From a bacterium (Candidatus Blackallbacteria) CG13_big_fil_rev_8_21_14_2_50_49_14 (GTDB lineage: Bacteria > Cyanobacteriota > Sericytochromatia > UBA7694), in NCBI GenBank assembly GCA_002783405.1, contig PFGG01000041.1, positions 62,001 to 126,000 on the forward strand: DNA of 64,000 nt, in the 5' to 3' direction. Position 1 is the stretch's first letter; each line of letters starts with the position of its first letter. This document shows positions 17,116 to 24,862 of the stretch, piece after piece. The translations under genes were made by a program, and so were the position numbers. The notes under the pieces are model-generated. The model ran no database searches. It worked only from the letters and a program-made list of their open reading frames with translations, and was not told the DNA's origin.

Positions 17116-17141
17116 GCTTTGTGGGGGCTTGCGCGTAAAAT
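17114..17141 (+). promoter_or_regulatory. Possible promoter of the SGNH gene, giving a leaderless mRNA
   Basis: TTGCTT (17114-17119) and TAAAAT (17136-17141) are 16 bp apart. Transcription would begin at about 17148, two bases before the ATG, and no SD is present, consistent with a leaderless message. Confidence 0.45.
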
Positions 17142-17149
17142 ACTAGAGC

Positions 17150-18436
17150 ATGAATACCCATTTTCAGGGGCGTGCTGCTCCGATATACATGATTGGCGAC
17201 AGTCAAACCCTTGTTTTCAGCCATTTGCTTTTTGAAGCAGAATTCCAAGGGCAAAAACGGCAAATCATTACAGAAGCCAAATATTGTCCTGGTTTGGCCG
17301 CTCATAATTTTTCGGATCCACGGGGCCGACTGCATGAGACACTGCTGCGTGCCCTGATGGGTGATTGCCTGCTCGATCGTGAGAACCGTGCGCTATATCA
17401 GTTTCAAAGTCCCCAGGCCGGTCTTTTGAATTTATTGGCGGGCCGTTCGAAGGCCTCGCCCGTTTTGGTTTTCTTTTGTGGTTCTGCTGATTTGGTCAAT
17501 GTCTTTCAACGCCATTTAGGGCTTGAAAATGACTTTTATCTTCCTGATCAGGAGACCCTTTTAGCGGCCTTTCCTGAGAGCTCAGCCCAGCAGGTTTTTC
17601 CCTTTGAAACAGCCCGGCTCTATTTGCAGGATCTGATTCAACCGCTTTACCGGGGCTTAAAAAAGTTGCAGGAAATGGGATTTGATCAAATCTATCTTCA
17701 CGATCTGGTGCCACAAACCAGTGATGATCATGAGTTCAGTCTGATCTACCAATACCAGTGCCCCGCCCGTACGCGTATCAAAGCGCAACTCTTGATGAAC
17801 CAGCTTCTGCGCGAAATGGCGCAGGCTCTCGGCATTCGCTTTCTTGAAATTTGGCCCAAGGTTACCCATCAAAATCGCAGGATCGAGTCGTTTGCTTTGG
17901 ACAGCATTCATCTCAATAAACAGGCTGCATTCTTAAGTTTTGAAACCCTTTGGAATGAGATGTGCAGCGCCTTAAATGCCCAATACCAGCCCGAACCTGC
18001 AGATTTTCCTGACTTAATTGAAACGGTCAATGAACTTGCCATCCTATGGTCTCAATGGGCCCATACTCAAAAATATTCCAAAATTCTTGAAGACGCGCTT
18101 CAACGTGCGGATTTGTTTAAGCTGATTGCCCGTCGGCAAGTTGAATGGGAAGCTCAGCTTGAAAGTTTTGTCACTGTTTTACACGCTTTGGTTCAGGCCC
18201 ATTATGCGCGGGGGGATTTGACTCAAATTTCTACCTTGCTCACTCAATATGCTGCTTTGGTGCGCTTTCACAGGCCCTTGGCTCGACCAGAATCTTTGCC
18301 CGCCTTGAAACTTCAGAAATCGATCGGTGAGGAAGTCGTGCTGCCAGCACGTTTTGATCCTGCTCAGACAGATCTGATCTTTTGGGCCACCTTGCAGGGG
18401 ATACCGATTCGCATCCAGCCGCGTGGATCTGCTTGA
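17150..18436 (+). CDS. SGNH/GDSL-like hydrolase-fold protein
   Basis: This 428-residue protein starts with YMIGDSQT (GDS at 16-18, block I of SGNH hydrolases). It has FFCGSADL near residue 110, like block III, and ALDSIHLNKQA at about 250, like the block V D-x-x-H pair. These give a possible Ser-His catalytic pair. The C-terminal 160 residues are helical and unassigned. There is no signal peptide, so it should act in the cytoplasm. Family members deacylate or de-acetylate lipids, glycans or peptides. The substrate is unknown. It lies directly after the small transcript and may be leaderless. Confidence 0.65.
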   Translation: MNTHFQGRAAPIYMIGDSQTLVFSHLLFEAEFQGQKRQIITEAKYCPGLAAHNFSDPRGRLHETLLRALMGDCLLDRENRALYQFQSPQAGLLNLLAGRSKASPVLVFFCGSADLVNVFQRHLGLENDFYLPDQETLLAAFPESSAQQVFPFETARLYLQDLIQPLYRGLKKLQEMGFDQIYLHDLVPQTSDDHEFSLIYQYQCPARTRIKAQLLMNQLLREMAQALGIRFLEIWPKVTHQNRRIESFALDSIHLNKQAAFLSFETLWNEMCSALNAQYQPEPADFPDLIETVNELAILWSQWAHTQKYSKILEDALQRADLFKLIARRQVEWEAQLESFVTVLHALVQAHYARGDLTQISTLLTQYAALVRFHRPLARPESLPALKLQKSIGEEVVLPARFDPAQTDLIFWATLQGIPIRIQPRGSA

Positions 18437-18452
18437 GAATGAGCTGGGGGAC

Positions 18453-18481
18453 TTGATTTGATTATTAAGATTTGATAAAAT
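18453..18481 (+). promoter_or_regulatory. Promoter of the lipoprotein gene
   Basis: TTGATT (18453-18458), a 17-bp spacer and TAAAAT (18476-18481) with a TG one base upstream form a good sigma-70-type promoter. The start at about 18488 places the ATG at 18511 in the message and excludes the upstream ATG at 18472. Confidence 0.7.
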
Positions 18482-18510
18482 ATATATTAAGAACATATAA
18501 GGTTTGTCAG

Positions 18511-19044
18511 ATGATGAAAAGATTCAAGCTATTTCCCCTTTTGCTCCTGCTCAGTTTGAGTGCCTGTCAGAATACTGCGCTGAATGCCCTGCCCCCGGCC
18601 AATTTACAAGCTCAGTCCAGCCCCAAAACCAATCAAACCAGATTCCTGGATACCGCTCAAAGGGCCTATCGTTTAGCCGATATGCAGGCCCGTCGTTGGG
18701 ATTTTGGTGCGCGTTTGGCAAAGGTAGAAGCCAATTGGGTCGAGGAAGATGGGCGCAGTTTTGAATGGAATTATTATTTTACCTCTTTGGGCAAGAATAA
18801 AGCCCTGAAAGTCAGCAGCAATGGCTTTCAAGAAGAAGTGAGTGATGCTTTTTTGAGCGGCATGATTTTTGAAAGCAGCTGGCGGATAGACAGCGACAAA
18901 GCTTTAACTGCGGCCAAAGAAAAAGGTTTGAAACATTTTCCGGTCCACAGCATGGAGCTTGATAGTTTCCTGCGTTGGGAAATTCGCTCCTCAGATGGCT
19001 GGTTTACGGTGGATGCACGTTCAGGCACTGTGAGCGTGCGTTAA
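18511..19044 (+). CDS. Lipoprotein, unknown
   Basis: The ATG at 18511 has AAGG upstream and follows the promoter. The signal peptide ends in a lipobox LSAC, so the mature protein should be lipid-anchored. About 160 residues follow. An alpha/beta domain with RRWDFGARLAKVEANWVEE and a closing DGWFTVDARSGTVSV suggests a small PepSY-like or stress-type fold, but I cannot assign it. It is monocistronic, with its own promoter and a strong terminator. Confidence 0.75.
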   Translation: MMKRFKLFPLLLLLSLSACQNTALNALPPANLQAQSSPKTNQTRFLDTAQRAYRLADMQARRWDFGARLAKVEANWVEEDGRSFEWNYYFTSLGKNKALKVSSNGFQEEVSDAFLSGMIFESSWRIDSDKALTAAKEKGLKHFPVHSMELDSFLRWEIRSSDGWFTVDARSGTVSVR

Positions 19045-19060
19045 GCAAGTATTTTTTTAA

Positions 19061-19094
19061 GGGCACAGCAGTCCATGCTGTGCCCTTTTCTTTT
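19061..19094 (+). terminator. Rho-independent terminator of the lipoprotein gene
   Basis: GGGCACAGCA and TGCTGTGCCC form a 10-bp GC-rich stem with a five-base loop, followed by TTTTCTTTT on the plus strand. Confidence 0.9.
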
Positions 19095-19096
19095 GC

Positions 19097-20302
19097 TTAT
19101 TTTTTTAGCAGGCCAACATCCTGCAAACAGGTTTTGATCCGTTCCAAGGTGCGCGCCATATCATAGTCCAATCCGACTGAAATTCTAACCATGCCATCAC
19201 TGAGACCCATTTTTTGTCTCTCATCGGGGGGAATTTCTGACGAGGTACTGTGACCGGGTGCGCTGAAGAGGGTTTTAAAATATCCCAAGCTGACGGCCAA
19301 ATAGCCGACTTTTTCTTGTTGCATGCGCTCCATCAACTGATTGGCAGTCTGGGTATCGCCTGCATCCATCACCAACATGCCCCCATAGCCATAGCCTGGG
19401 TTCATCAGAGAGCTGAGCAAGGCATGGTCTGGGTGGCTTTCAAGGCCTGGATAATGCACCTTAATACCCCATTCCTGCAAGGCTTGAGCCAGCATGAGGG
19501 CATTGGCTGAGTGTTTTTGAATTCGAATATGCAGACTGTGCAAATTTTTTAAAATACTGGCAGAGCGAAAACTGTCCAAAACGGGCCCCAAAAGCATGGT
19601 TGCACCATGGTTGACATTGGAAAGTTCGTCAATCAGATTTTTGGGGCCGCAGACAGCTCCAGCCACACAGTCGCTGGTGCCGTTGATAAATTTGGTTAGG
19701 CTGTGCAAGACGATATCTGCTCCCAATCTGACCGGGCTCAACATCAGGGGGCTGAAGGTATTGTCGATTACCAGTTTGAGCCCGTGGGCATGGGCTAATT
19801 CTGCCAAAGCGGGAATATTCGCAAATTCAAGCAAAGGATTGCTGATCGATTCGCCATAGATCAGTTTGGTCTGGGGGGTAATCGCGGCTTCGACTTCTTC
19901 TCGGTTGTGAATATTGACAAATTTGGTTTGAATGCCCAAACGGGGTAAAAAATTCTTGAGCAGGGCGTAAGTTCCGCCATAAATAGTACGACTGGCAATG
20001 ATTTCATCACCTTGCTGACAGAGTTGTAAAAGGGTGCAGCCGATCGCCCCCATGCCAGAAGAAGTGACCTGAGCCGATTCGGTATTTTCCATGGCAGCAA
20101 GCGCTTGAGCGAGATATTTATTGCTGGGATTCCAGTGGCGTGAATAGAGAAAACAGCCTTCAATTTCATGATCGAAGAGTGCTTCCATGGTGGCAGGATT
20201 TAAGAAGGTATAGGTTGAAGAGTCATTGATGGAAGGATTGACCTCGCCATATTCTCCAAAAACGAGGTAATCCTGTATTTCTGAGGCGGGTTCAAATGTC
20301 AT
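19097..20302 (-). CDS. Trans-sulfuration family PLP enzyme (methionine gamma-lyase / cystathionine gamma-synthase-like)
   Basis: This 401-residue PLP enzyme has the Cys/Met-metabolism signature: SSGMGAIGCTLLQL, YGGTYALL, the aspartate in LVIDNTF, and the PLP lysine in HSLTKFINGTSDCVAG near residue 204. Family members include cystathionine gamma-synthase, beta/gamma-lyases and methionine gamma-lyase. The N-terminal YSRHWNPS fits the group, but the reaction cannot be fixed by eye. It is convergent with the lipoprotein gene and monocistronic. The final residues LLKK end 11 bp before the terminator stem. Confidence 0.88.
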   Translation of the reverse strand: MTFEPASEIQDYLVFGEYGEVNPSINDSSTYTFLNPATMEALFDHEIEGCFLYSRHWNPSNKYLAQALAAMENTESAQVTSSGMGAIGCTLLQLCQQGDEIIASRTIYGGTYALLKNFLPRLGIQTKFVNIHNREEVEAAITPQTKLIYGESISNPLLEFANIPALAELAHAHGLKLVIDNTFSPLMLSPVRLGADIVLHSLTKFINGTSDCVAGAVCGPKNLIDELSNVNHGATMLLGPVLDSFRSASILKNLHSLHIRIQKHSANALMLAQALQEWGIKVHYPGLESHPDHALLSSLMNPGYGYGGMLVMDAGDTQTANQLMERMQQEKVGYLAVSLGYFKTLFSAPGHSTSSEIPPDERQKMGLSDGMVRISVGLDYDMARTLERIKTCLQDVGLLKK

Positions 20303-20455
20303 AGCCAGATCCTTTTCTTTCAGCGAAGTAAATGGAGTGTAACAAACCTATGGGGGTATATGGGATGATATAGATCAAGTCTTTGGGGATCTGCGCACAG
20401 ATTCCTGCAGAGAATTGTGTTATCGTATTTCAAGAGCGCAAAGCCTTTGAATTTT

Positions 20456-21448
20456 ATGAAAAATTTACCCCCCCCAAAAAAGAAAAATCCCCCCCTGTAT
20501 AAACCTGCGGTAGGGCTCAGTTTGTGTTTGGGTTTTTTCAGCTTGAGCAATTATTGGGGGGGACTGCATCCCGGGCTTGACCTTCTGGGTCAATTTAAAT
20601 GGCAATTCAGTCTTTCCCTGTTGCTTCCCCTCTTCTTGATGGGCCTGATGCGGCGCTGGAAATGGGTTGTTATGCTCTTGTTGCTCTTGGGGTTGCATGC
20701 CATAGAACTGTTGCCTTGGTATCTTCCTGTTGCTCACGAAAAGGCGCTGGCAAGTCCTTTACATTCTGAGATCAAAGTGCTGCTGGCGAATGTACTCAAT
20801 ACCAATCCAGAAGTGACTTCTTTGGCTTCGTTGATAAAACAAGAGCAACCCGATATCGTGGCTTTAATGGAATTTCATCCCAAACACTTGGAGTTGATGA
20901 ATGGCTTGGGACGGGCCTACCCTTTTCGTTTTCAACCCCGTGATAAAAACTATTTTGGCTTGGGTCTGTGGAGCAAATTTCCTTTGCACCGAGCTGAATT
21001 GAAGTTCCTGGGGCAGGCAGAGCTTCCCACATTGGGTACCTGGGTAGATTTGGGGGAAAGACAGTTTTACCTGATCTCGACCCATCTGGATTCACCTGTG
21101 CGTGTACCTGCGCTTCGTCGCAACCGGCAGTTGGATGCCTTGGGAAAATTTGCGCTCAGCAAGGAACCTCCTGTTTTGGTAATGGGGGATTTTAATGTCT
21201 CCATGTATTCACCCTATTACAAGCAGTTTGAGCGGAACAGTGATTTGCACAACTGTCGCAGAGGATTCGGAGTCTTGCCTTCCTGGCCTGCATATTTGCC
21301 TGAAGTGGCTCGAATTCCGATTGATCAGTGTCTGGTCAGCAAACAATTGGAGGTGGTTGATTTGCATTTGGGAACACCTGTAGGTTCAGATCACCTGCCC
21401 ATGGTTATTTCTTTGCGTTTTCCTGTCAATACAGAAATTCAGCGCTGA
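20456..21448 (+). CDS. Membrane-anchored endonuclease/exonuclease/phosphatase-fold protein
   Basis: From the ATG at 20456 (a GTG at 20417 would add 13 residues) there is a Pro/Lys-rich start, then two or three hydrophobic spans up to residue about 95. A domain of about 220 residues facing one side of the membrane follows. It has EEP motifs: LLANVLNTN, the metal glutamate in IVALMEFHP, STHLDSP, VMGDFNVSMYSPYY and the closing GSDHLPMV. This fits a metal-dependent phosphodiesterase like those of the YafD/EEP type. The 5' end is unusual, with C7-C8 and A-rich runs that make it prone to slippage or sequencing error. The substrate is unknown. Confidence 0.85.
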   Translation: MKNLPPPKKKNPPLYKPAVGLSLCLGFFSLSNYWGGLHPGLDLLGQFKWQFSLSLLLPLFLMGLMRRWKWVVMLLLLLGLHAIELLPWYLPVAHEKALASPLHSEIKVLLANVLNTNPEVTSLASLIKQEQPDIVALMEFHPKHLELMNGLGRAYPFRFQPRDKNYFGLGLWSKFPLHRAELKFLGQAELPTLGTWVDLGERQFYLISTHLDSPVRVPALRRNRQLDALGKFALSKEPPVLVMGDFNVSMYSPYYKQFERNSDLHNCRRGFGVLPSWPAYLPEVARIPIDQCLVSKQLEVVDLHLGTPVGSDHLPMVISLRFPVNTEIQR

Positions 21449-21514
21449 ATAATCTGGATAAATTTGTCTGGATTTGGCATAATGAGCTTAATGAGTTTGA
21501 CTGAGGTAGATGCA

Positions 21515-21901
21515 ATGAGCCAAGTTTCAAGTGAAACCACAACCGGGGTGATTCTAACCGATCCCAGTAAAATGCCTCCTTTGGTGCAGGTGACGCCCAA
21601 AGCCCTAACTGAAATTCAACGTTTTCTCTCGCGTCAGGACAATGCCCAACTGGGAATTCGTCTGGCGGTCAAAGGCGGTGGCTGTTCTGGGCTTTCCTAT
21701 CATTTGGATTACGATGAACCCAAAGAGCGCGATCATATTCTCGAACAAGCGGGAATCAAAGTCTTAATTGATCGTAAAAGTGCGATCTATCTCAAAGGCA
21801 TGACCTTGGATTTCAACGATGGTCTAAATGGACGGGGTTTTAAATTTATCAATCCCAATGCCAGCAATACCTGTGGCTGTGGTGAATCGTTCTCCGTTTA
21901 A
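21515..21901 (+). CDS. IscA/SufA-type iron-sulfur carrier
   Basis: From the ATG at 21515 (GAGG eight bases upstream) the protein is 128 residues. The three cluster-binding cysteines are present: C57 in KGGGCSGLSY, and C120 and C122 in NTCGCGESF. A-type carriers take Fe-S clusters from the scaffold to apo-enzymes. The first 22 residues are a polar extension. It lies alone between the EEP gene and the aminotransferase, with no isc or suf neighbours here. The exact subtype (IscA, SufA or ErpA) is not decidable by eye. Confidence 0.92.
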   Translation: MSQVSSETTTGVILTDPSKMPPLVQVTPKALTEIQRFLSRQDNAQLGIRLAVKGGGCSGLSYHLDYDEPKERDHILEQAGIKVLIDRKSAIYLKGMTLDFNDGLNGRGFKFINPNASNTCGCGESFSV

Positions 21902-21976
21902 GTTGAAAGTCTCAACTGGGTCTGGATTTTTTGTTAAGCTGGAGCGTCTTGATTTAATCAGAAAGTGACGCTTCAG

Positions 21977-23086
21977 ATGTCTCAAATTTTACCTCAGTAT
22001 TTGATGTTACCCGGCCCAACGCCTCTTCCTCAAGCCGTTCTTCAGGCCCTTTCTGGGCCCATGATCAATCACCGTGGCCCAGAGTTTGCCGAATTATTCC
22101 GCGAAATTGAAGCAGGTTTAAAATGGGTCTTTCAAACCCAGCACAGGGTTTTGATGCTGACGGGTTCTGGTACAACGGGCATGGAAGCGGCTTTGACGAA
22201 CCTGTTTTCTCCTGGCGATAAAGTTTTGGCTTTGAGCAATGGTTCCTTTGGGGAACGCTTTGGTCAAATGGCAGAGATTTACGGTCTTGAAGTCGAGCGT
22301 CTGGCCTATGAATGGGGTGAGATCGTTTCTCCCCAGGCACTGTCTGCACGACTTGAAGCCGATACACAAAAACAGATCAAAGCTGTGCTTGTGGTTCACA
22401 ATGAAACTTCTGCAGGGGTATTGAATCCTCTGCGTGAATTAAGTGAAATCATTTCACGACATGGGGCCCTGAGTATTGTCGATGCTATTTCCAGTTTGAC
22501 TTCGACGCCGGTTCAAATGGATGAATGGCAATTGGACGTGGTCTTGGGGGCTTCGCAAAAAGGCTTGATGGTGCCTCCAGGACTTGCTTTTGTGGCACTT
22601 AGTCCAAAAGCCTGGGTAGCTCATCGCAGCGCAGAATTGCCGCGTTTTAGCCTGGATTTTTCGGTGACGCTGGAATACGCCGAACAGGGCTGGACTCCCT
22701 GGACTCCCCCGATTTCAATTTTTCATGGTTTGCGCGTGGCCTTGGCGATGATGCGTGAAGAGGGGCTGGAAGCGATCCAGGCCCGACATTTGCTTTTACG
22801 CAATACGGCTCGAGAGGGTTTAGAGCAGTTGGGTTTACGCTTAATGATTGAAAATCCAGACCATGCTTCCTGTTCAGTGACACCTGTTTATCCACCAGAG
22901 GGCCTGTCAGCAGATTTGATCCGCTCCCATCTTCACCAACACTACAATATGGTTTTGGGCGGGGGGCAACGAAAATTGACAGGGCAAATATTTAGAATTG
23001 GCCATTTGGGCTATCAGTTTCAACCCACGATTTGGGCGGTTTTGCAGGCGCTTGAAGCAGCCCTGAGTCAATTACAAAAATCTTAA
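21977..23086 (+). CDS. Class V aminotransferase, alanine-glyoxylate / serine-pyruvate type
   Basis: From the ATG at 21977 the protein is 369 residues; a GTG at 21965 is an alternative. It has the family opening LPGPTPLPQAV, the INHRGPEF signature, TGSGTTGMEAAL for cofactor phosphate, VDAISSLTS with the PLP aspartate, and the Schiff-base lysine in LGASQKGLM near residue 195. Such enzymes move amino groups among alanine, serine and glyoxylate; some are phosphoserine-type or are used in photorespiration-like routes. A hairpin 54 bp after the stop could end the message. No pathway neighbours fix the substrate. Confidence 0.88.
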   Translation: MSQILPQYLMLPGPTPLPQAVLQALSGPMINHRGPEFAELFREIEAGLKWVFQTQHRVLMLTGSGTTGMEAALTNLFSPGDKVLALSNGSFGERFGQMAEIYGLEVERLAYEWGEIVSPQALSARLEADTQKQIKAVLVVHNETSAGVLNPLRELSEIISRHGALSIVDAISSLTSTPVQMDEWQLDVVLGASQKGLMVPPGLAFVALSPKAWVAHRSAELPRFSLDFSVTLEYAEQGWTPWTPPISIFHGLRVALAMMREEGLEAIQARHLLLRNTAREGLEQLGLRLMIENPDHASCSVTPVYPPEGLSADLIRSHLHQHYNMVLGGGQRKLTGQIFRIGHLGYQFQPTIWAVLQALEAALSQLQKS

Positions 23087-23104
23087 ACTGAATAGACTCG
23101 GTTT

Positions 23105-23134
23105 TTGTTGATTTTCTGAAGCTTGGGGTAAGAT
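23105..23134 (+). promoter_or_regulatory. Possible arginase promoter
   Basis: TTGTTG (23105-23110) and TAAGAT (23129-23134) are 18 bp apart. Transcription would begin at about 23141, at the foot of the hairpin, leaving a leader of about 155 nt before the arginase ATG. Confidence 0.45.
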
Positions 23135-23139
23135 AGAGC

Positions 23140-23183
23140 ATGAGTGCTGAGGCGAGAAATCGCTGCCGTGAACCAGCACTCAT
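23140..23183 (+). other. Two-tier hairpin in the aminotransferase-arginase gap
   Basis: ATGAGTGCTG pairs with CAGCACTCAT (10 bp). Inside is a 5-bp stem capped by a GAAA tetraloop and a nine-base one-sided internal loop (GCCGTGAAC). The outer stem is followed by TTTTAAA. It may be a terminator for the upstream gene or a structured leader of arginase. A second weaker hairpin (AACCG/CGGTT) follows near 23195-23215. Confidence 0.45.
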
Positions 23184-23296
23184 TTTAAACCCTTGAACCG
23201 CTTGGGCTTCGGTTTTCAGCTGTGAATGAGATCATGAACCCCGATCTTTCCTTTGCTATACTGAGCATATCAAGCCGGATTTTCAAGAGGTATGTC

Positions 23297-24214
23297 ATGC
23301 GTAAAGATCAGAAAGTCTCCATATTGGGAGCACCACTCGATTTAGGAGCCGGTCACAGAGGCGTAGATGCCGGGCCATCAGCGTTTCGAATTGCAGGCTT
23401 GGTGAATGCCATTCGTGAAATGGGCTTTGAGGTCTGTGATGAAGGCAATATCACGGTGCAAATTCCTGAGGCCTCTGAAATAGGTCAGAAAAATGCACGT
23501 TTCCTAGAAGAGATTACCCAAGCCTGTCAAATTCAATACGATCGCGTTTTTGAAATCATGCAGAAAGGCCATTTCCCTTTGGTCTTGGGTGGCGATCACA
23601 GTATTGCAATTGGAACTATTGGCGGTATCAGTGCCTTTTATCATGAAAAAGGTCAGGAAATTGGTGTGATTTGGATTGATGCCCACGCCGATATGAATAC
23701 CCCAGACACTACGCATACCGGGAATATTCATGGCATGCCCATGTCAGTCTGTTTGGGCATGGGAGCACCCGAGTTGGTAAATTTGGGCGGATTCGCTCCC
23801 AAAATTCGACCTGAAAAGGTTGTCATTATCGGCTTGCGCGATGTCGATGTCGAAGAGAAGAAAATTGTGCGTGAGAGCGGTGTTCATGCCTATACCATGA
23901 CCGATATCGATGAAAAAGGCATGCCGGCGATTATTCGTGAAGCGATTGAGATTGCGGGAATTGGAACCGCAGGAATTCATCTCTCCTTTGATTTTGATGG
24001 CTTGGACCCCAAAATTGCACCGGGCGTAGGCACCCCTGTCAAAGGCGGTATCAAATACCGCGAAGCACATCTCTTAATGGAGAAAATCGCGGGGACAGGG
24101 CGTTTGATCGGCATGGAAATGGTGGAGTTAAATCCCATTTTGGATATGGGCAATCAAACCGCTGAATTGGGTGTGGAGTTGATTCAATCGGCCTTTGGCA
24201 AGCGAATTCTTTAA
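23297..24214 (+). CDS. rocF: Arginase (ureohydrolase family)
   Basis: The enzyme hydrolyses arginine to ornithine and urea with a binuclear manganese centre. The 305-residue protein starts at an ATG with AAGAGG upstream. Metal ligands are visible in GGDHSIAIG (near 98), DAHADMNTPDTTHTGNIHGM (near 127) and SFDFDGLDP (near 230). The segment GVGTPVKGGIKYREAHLLME and the opening ILGAPLDLGAGHRGVDAGPS match arginase better than agmatinase or formiminoglutamase. SFDFDGLDP is a small departure from the usual SLDxDxxDP. It is preceded by a long, possibly structured leader and followed by a weak terminator. Confidence 0.85.
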   Translation: MRKDQKVSILGAPLDLGAGHRGVDAGPSAFRIAGLVNAIREMGFEVCDEGNITVQIPEASEIGQKNARFLEEITQACQIQYDRVFEIMQKGHFPLVLGGDHSIAIGTIGGISAFYHEKGQEIGVIWIDAHADMNTPDTTHTGNIHGMPMSVCLGMGAPELVNLGGFAPKIRPEKVVIIGLRDVDVEEKKIVRESGVHAYTMTDIDEKGMPAIIREAIEIAGIGTAGIHLSFDFDGLDPKIAPGVGTPVKGGIKYREAHLLMEKIAGTGRLIGMEMVELNPILDMGNQTAELGVELIQSAFGKRIL

Positions 24215-24221
24215 TTTGCTT

Positions 24222-24242
24222 GGAGATCTTCTCCCCTTTTTC
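24222..24242 (+). terminator. Short terminator-like hairpin after arginase
   Basis: GGAGA-TCT-TCTCC is only a 5-bp stem but is followed at once by CCTTTTTC, eight bases after the arginase stop. Confidence 0.45.
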
Positions 24243-24255
24243 ACAGTGAGCAGGC

Positions 24256-24261
24256 TATAAT
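24256..24261 (+). promoter_or_regulatory. -10 box for cytidine deaminase
   Basis: A perfect TATAAT lies 30 bp before the ATG of cdd, just past the arginase terminator. No good -35 was found. Confidence 0.5.
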
Positions 24262-24291
24262 AACCTCCCACTCTGAAATTCGGAAAACAAA

Positions 24292-24804
24292 ATGACTATA
24301 CACTATCATCGTTTAGAAACGCTCTTGGAAATCTATGATCAACCAGCAGATTTGCCTGTAGAGGATCAAGCCTTGCTTGAAAGAGCCCGCGCTGCTGCAG
24401 TGAATTCTTATTCCCCTTATTCCAATTTCAAAGTGGGTGCAGCAGCACGTTTGGCCACTGGGCAGGTGCTCTCTGGCAGCAATCAGGAAAATATTGCCTA
24501 TCCTTCGGGGCTCTGCGCTGAAAGCATTATTATGTTTGCTGCCGGAGCGGAGTATCCGAACGATGCGGTTGTGACCCTTGCCGTAACTACCATTTCAGGG
24601 CCTGAAGACAGTCAGGAACTGGTCACTCCCTGTGGGGTTTGTCGTCAGGTGATTGCTGAATACCGCAACCGGCATGGTCACCCGATTCGGATTATTATGC
24701 AGGGAAAACAAGGCCCCGTCTATGTGGTTGCAGATATTCAAGGGCTTTTGCCATTGATGTTTGAGAATGCCACCGTGAAAAAAAACGAGCCCGCTGCACT
24801 CTGA
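24292..24804 (+). CDS. cdd: Cytidine deaminase
   Basis: The enzyme deaminates cytidine and deoxycytidine to uridine forms in pyrimidine salvage. This 170-residue protein has the zinc site of the tetrameric class: CAES near residue 73 (Cys ligand and catalytic Glu) and PCGVCRQ near 113-118 (two Cys ligands). YSPYSNFKVGAA and NQENIAYPSGLCAE are typical. It is longer than the usual 130-residue form because of about 25 extra N-terminal residues and a tail. It has its own -10 box and is followed by the CPT-like gene after 58 bp. Confidence 0.93.
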   Translation: MTIHYHRLETLLEIYDQPADLPVEDQALLERARAAAVNSYSPYSNFKVGAAARLATGQVLSGSNQENIAYPSGLCAESIIMFAAGAEYPNDAVVTLAVTTISGPEDSQELVTPCGVCRQVIAEYRNRHGHPIRIIMQGKQGPVYVVADIQGLLPLMFENATVKKNEPAAL

Positions 24805-24862
24805 AATTTGTGCGCTGAATCACCGTATTCAGTCTTGCCATCTGCGCTTCTTAAGCTGGATA

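Larger units (their letters stand above)
16923..17118 (+). ncRNA. Autonomous small transcript with three leader hairpins
   Basis: The predicted start lies seven bases after the -10 and the end is at the terminator, giving about 195 nt. Three stem-loops fall before the 21-codon ORF: GTCAG...CTGAC at 16923-16943, a perfect TCAGAAGG-TTTA-CCTTCTGA at 16949-16968, and a GCGG/CCGC hairpin at 16982-16999 that ends next to the SD. It fills most of the 325-bp gap between the helicase and the SGNH gene. It may be an mRNA for a small protein, a regulatory RNA, or both. Confidence 0.55.

Noticed and set aside
21437-21450. Perfect 14-base palindrome ATTCAGC-GCTGAAT as operator
   Set aside because: It overlaps the stop codon of the EEP gene, is short with no loop, and similar TTCAGC words occur often here; likely chance or a minor hairpin.
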